Origin: Auanema rhodensis
Taxonomy: Eukaryota > Nematoda > Chromadorea > Rhabditida > Rhabditidae
Length of the DNA: 64,000 bases
Assembly: GCA_964057225.1 (NCBI GenBank)
Contig: OZ059898.1
Coordinates: forward strand, 21,243,267-21,307,266
Reading direction: 5' to 3'
The position numbers were made by a program, and so were the translations under genes. The notes beneath the pieces are model-generated. The model did no database searches. It was not told the origin of the DNA and saw only the letters and a list, made by a program, of their open reading frames with translations. Of the stretch, positions 61,345-64,000 are shown piece by piece. The first letter of the stretch is position 1; every line of letters starts with the position of its first letter.

Positions 61345-62928
61345 GTAACCATGACTTTGAAATTTACGTGAACTTTAATTTATGCTAATTAAATGTACAC
61401 GTGATGTGCACTTGGTATGTAACTCGCTTCACGTGAAAGATAAAGAGATGCGGCTTTCAAAATTAGATTCCCCATGTCCATATTAGTCTAAAAACAAATT
61501 TTTATTGATATTGGTGCATGGTAACCATGACTTTGAAATTTACGTGAACTTTAATTTATGCTAATTAAATATACACGTGATGTGCACTTGGTATGTAACT
61601 CGCTTCACGTGAAAGATAAAGAGATGCGGTTTTCAAAATTAGATTCCCCAAGTCCATATTAGACTAAAAACAAATTTTTATTGATATTGGTTCATGGTAA
61701 CCATGACTTTGAAATTTACGTGAACTTTAATTTATGCTAATTAAATGTACACGTGATGTGCACTTGGTATGTAACTCGCTTCACGTGAAAGATAAAGAGA
61801 TGCTGTTTTCAAAATTAGATTCCCCATGTCCATATTAGTCTAAAAACAAATTTTTATTGATATTGGTGCATGGTAACCATGACTTTGAAATTTACGTGAA
61901 CTTTGATTTATGCTAATTAAATGTACACGTGATGTGCACTTGGTATGTAACTCGCTTCACGTGAAAGATAAAGAGATGCGGTTTTCAAAATTAGATTCCT
62001 CATGTCCATATTAGTCTAAAAACAAATTTTTATTGATATTGGTTCATGGTAACCATGACTTTGAAATTTACGTGAACTTTAATTTATGCTAATTAAATGT
62101 ACACGTGATGTGCACTTGGTATGTAACCCGCTTCACGTGAAAGATAAAGAGATGCGGTTTTCAAAATTAGATTCCCCATGTCCATGTTAGTCTAAAAACA
62201 AATTTTTATTGATATTGGTACATGGTAACCATGATTTTGAAATTTACGTGAACTTTAATTTATGCTAATTAAATGTACACGTGATGTGCACTTGGTATGT
62301 AACTCGCTTCACGTGGAAGATAAAGAGATGCGGTTTTCAAAATTAGATTCCCCATGTCCATATTAGTCTAAAAACAAATTTTTATTGATATTGGTTCATG
62401 GTAACCATGACTTTGAAATTTACGTGAACTTTAATTTATGCTAATTAAATGTACACGTGATGTGCACTTGGTATGTAACTCGCTTCACGTGAAAGATAAA
62501 GAGATGCGGTTTTCAAAATTAGATTCCCCATGTCCATATTAGTCTAAAAACAAATTTTTATTGATATTGGTGCATGGTAACCATGACTTTGAAATTTACG
62601 TGAACTTTAATTTATGCTAATTAAATGTACACGTGATGTGCACTTGGTATGTAACTCGCTTCACGTGAAAGATAAAGAGATGCGGTTTTCAAAATTAGAT
62701 TCCCCAAGTCCATATTAGACTAAAAACAAATTTTTATTGATATTGGTTCATGGTAACCATGACTTTGAAATTTACGTGAACTTTAATTTATGCTAATTAA
62801 ATGTACACGTGATGTGCACTTGGTATGTAACTCGCTTCACGTGAAAGATAAAGAGATGCGGTTTTCAAAATTAGATTCCCCATGTCCATATTAGTCTAAA
62901 AACAAATTTTTATTGATATTGGTGCATG
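60817..62928. repeat. Tandem 6-monomer HOR (1056 bp), two copies
   Basis: Copies 60817-61872 and 61873-62928 share A33G/CCTCATG, C80/CCATGTTAG/GGTACATGG, C11T, d or a units, and a unit with A131 and TTAGACTAAA (T143A; near 61661 and 62717). Copy 1 has private GGCTTTC near 61453, AAATATACACG near 61568 and ATGCTG near 61802. It starts inside the second 13-monomer copy, so it is the younger event. Confidence 0.85.
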
Positions 62929-63984
62929 GTAACCATGACTTTGAAATTTACGTGAACTTTAATTTATGCTAATTAAATGTACACGTGATGTGCACTTGGT
63001 ATGTAACTCGCTTCACGTGAGAGATAAAGAGATGCGGTTTTCAAAATTAGATTCCCCAAGTCCATATTAGTCTAAAAACAAATTTTTATTGATATTGGTT
63101 CATGGTAACCATGACTTTGAAATTTACGTGAACTTTAATTTATGCTAATTAAATGTACACGTGATGTGCACTTGGTATGTAACTCGCTTCACGTGAAAGA
63201 TAAAGAGATGCGGTTTTCAAAATTAGATTCCCCATGTCCATATTAGTCTAAAAACAAATTTTTATTGATATTGGTTCATGGTAACCATGACTTTGAAATT
63301 TACGTGAACTTTAATTTATGCTAATTAAATGTACACGTGATGTGCACTTGGTATGTAACTCGCTTCACGTGAGAGATAAAGAGATGCGGTTTTCAAAATT
63401 AGATTCCCCAAGTCCATATTAGTCTAAAAACAAATTTTTATTGATATTGGTTCATGGTAACCATGACTTTGAAATTTACGTGAACTTTAATTTATGCTAA
63501 TTAAATGTACACGTGATGTGCACTTGGTATGTAACTCGCTTCACGTGAAAGATAAAGAGAAGCGGTTTTCAAAATTAGATTCCCCATGTCCATATTAGTC
63601 TAAAAACAAATTTTTATTGATATTGGTTCATGGTAACCATGACTTTGAAATTTACGTGAACTTTAATTTATGCTAATTAAATGTACACGTGATGTGCACT
63701 TGGTATGTAACTCGCTTCACGTGAAAGATAAAGAGATGCGGTTTTCAAAATTAGATTCCCCATGTCCATATTAGTCTAAAAACAAATTTTTATTGATATT
63801 GGTGCATGGTAACCATGACTTTGAAATTTACGTGAACTTTAATTTATGCTAATTAAATGTACACTTGATGTGCACTTGGTATGTAACTCGCTTCACGTGA
63901 GAGATAAAGAGATGCGGTTTTCAAAATTAGATTCCCCAAGTCCATATTAGTCTAAAAACAAATTTTTATTGATATTGGTTCATG
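62929..63984. repeat. Array domain F: dimer with A93G and A131
   Basis: Units at 62929 and 63281 carry GTGAGAGAT (A93G) with A131 and alternate with T131/T172 units, a 352-bp dimer. A third A93G/A131 unit at 63809 follows two intervening units and also has CACTTG in the first G-box. Unit 63457 has GAGAAGCGG. The pattern runs off the end of the window. Confidence 0.8.
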
Positions 63985-64000
63985 GTAACCATGACTTTGA
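63985..64000 (+). repeat. Partial monomer at window end
   Basis: The first 16 bases of the next unit, in register and in the same orientation. The array therefore continues past the window. Confidence 0.97.

Larger units (their letters stand above)
50609..62928. repeat. Array domain E: A33G, T42G and related markers
   Basis: Seventy units, all 176 bp. Local markers are TTTTCAGAATT (50609, 50961 and 51137), CTTTGATTT (A33G), TGCGAATT (T42G at 52897, 54481, 55537 and 57473), ACTTTAAAATT (G15A at 53249, 54833 and 56593), TTTTCAACATT (A117C), CAAGTG, CCTCATG (C128T) and GGTGCGTGG (A174G). T34/C37 markers and A120 runs of domain D are almost absent (A120 only near 51960 and 53720). Several overlapping duplications are visible. 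Confidence 0.87.
1..64000. repeat. Satellite DNA array, 176-bp monomer, 364 full units
   Basis: The whole window is one head-to-tail tandem array in a single orientation. Taking GTAACC as the unit start, successive starts fall at 1, 177, 353, 529 and so on, and the last start is 63985. The length is explained by 344 units of 176 bp and 20 units of 172 bp plus a 16-base partial unit. Substitutions between units are sparse, usually zero to four from the common form. No foreign DNA, inversion or long indel interrupts it. A unit near nucleosome-repeat length, high homogeneity and higher-order repeats are typical of centromeric or other heterochromatic satellites in plants, animals and some other eukaryotes. 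I do not recognise the family. The centromere role is inference from architecture; the array itself is seen directly. Confidence 0.99.

Noticed and set aside
1-64000. Open reading frames
   Set aside because: In the common monomer, stops occur in all frames on both strands within about 36 codons, and the 176-bp length shifts the frame each unit. Any short ORF is a by-product of the repeat.
1-64000. CRISPR array
   Set aside because: Repeats are regular, but there are no unique spacers; the whole 176-bp unit repeats with point variants. There are no cas-like genes.
1-64000. Assignment to Brassica CentBr (176 bp), Arabidopsis 178-bp or Rhynchospora Tyba (172 bp) satellites
   Set aside because: Only the length is similar. 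I do not recognise this sequence as any of them, and length alone is not evidence, since many unrelated satellites are 165-180 bp.
1-64000. Telomeric or subtelomeric repeat
   Set aside because: No telomere-type short tandem motif is visible anywhere, and no degenerate telomere tracts or unique flanks are present.

Overview
The whole window is one uninterrupted tandem satellite array. It reads as a head-to-tail run of a single AT-rich monomer, about 32% GC in the first copy. I set the unit boundary at the GTAACC motif. On that register the window holds 364 complete monomers plus 16 bases of the next: 344 monomers of 176 bp and 20 of 172 bp. These counts account exactly for all 64,000 bases. 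There is no protein-coding gene, RNA gene, transposon insertion, inversion or unique-sequence gap, and neither edge of the array is reached. A homogeneous array of nucleosome-sized monomers with higher-order repeats (HORs) points to a eukaryotic chromosome, most simply a centromeric, pericentromeric or other heterochromatic block. I do not recognise the monomer as a named family and cannot assign a species.

Layout, using linked diagnostic substitutions. Positions 1-5280 are all 176-bp units with a 4-monomer and an 8-monomer periodicity. Positions 5281-23152 contain every 172-bp unit (a 4-base deletion of monomer positions 104-107), including a 21-monomer, 3684-bp HOR present as two near-identical copies and a partial third. 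Positions 23153-28256 are a mixed zone with many private substitutions and a local dimer. Positions 28257-50608 are built from 6-, 8-, 10-, 11- and 12-monomer blocks, delimited by a marker monomer with T at position 34 and C at 37. Positions 50609-62928 carry another marker set and overlapping 13-, 11-, 9-, 7- and 6-monomer duplications. Positions 62929-64000 begin a dimeric pattern.

Within each monomer, four features recur across nearly every copy. One is a 13-15 bp near-perfect palindrome over the unit junction. The second is an AT-rich inverted repeat with 7-bp arms. The third is two CACGTG palindromes plus a third ACGTGA core, so that three ACGTGA cores sit 33 and 32 bp apart, about three helical turns. 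The fourth is a set of A/T tracts in the last third. These could be protein-binding or DNA-shape elements of a chromatin domain, but that is inference. The array's evolution is well recorded: nested HORs of different lengths, marker spacing that changes in whole monomers, and one monomer (49201-49376) that looks like a single unequal-crossover fusion mapped to about 8 bp. All comparisons were made by eye; copy identities were not computed.
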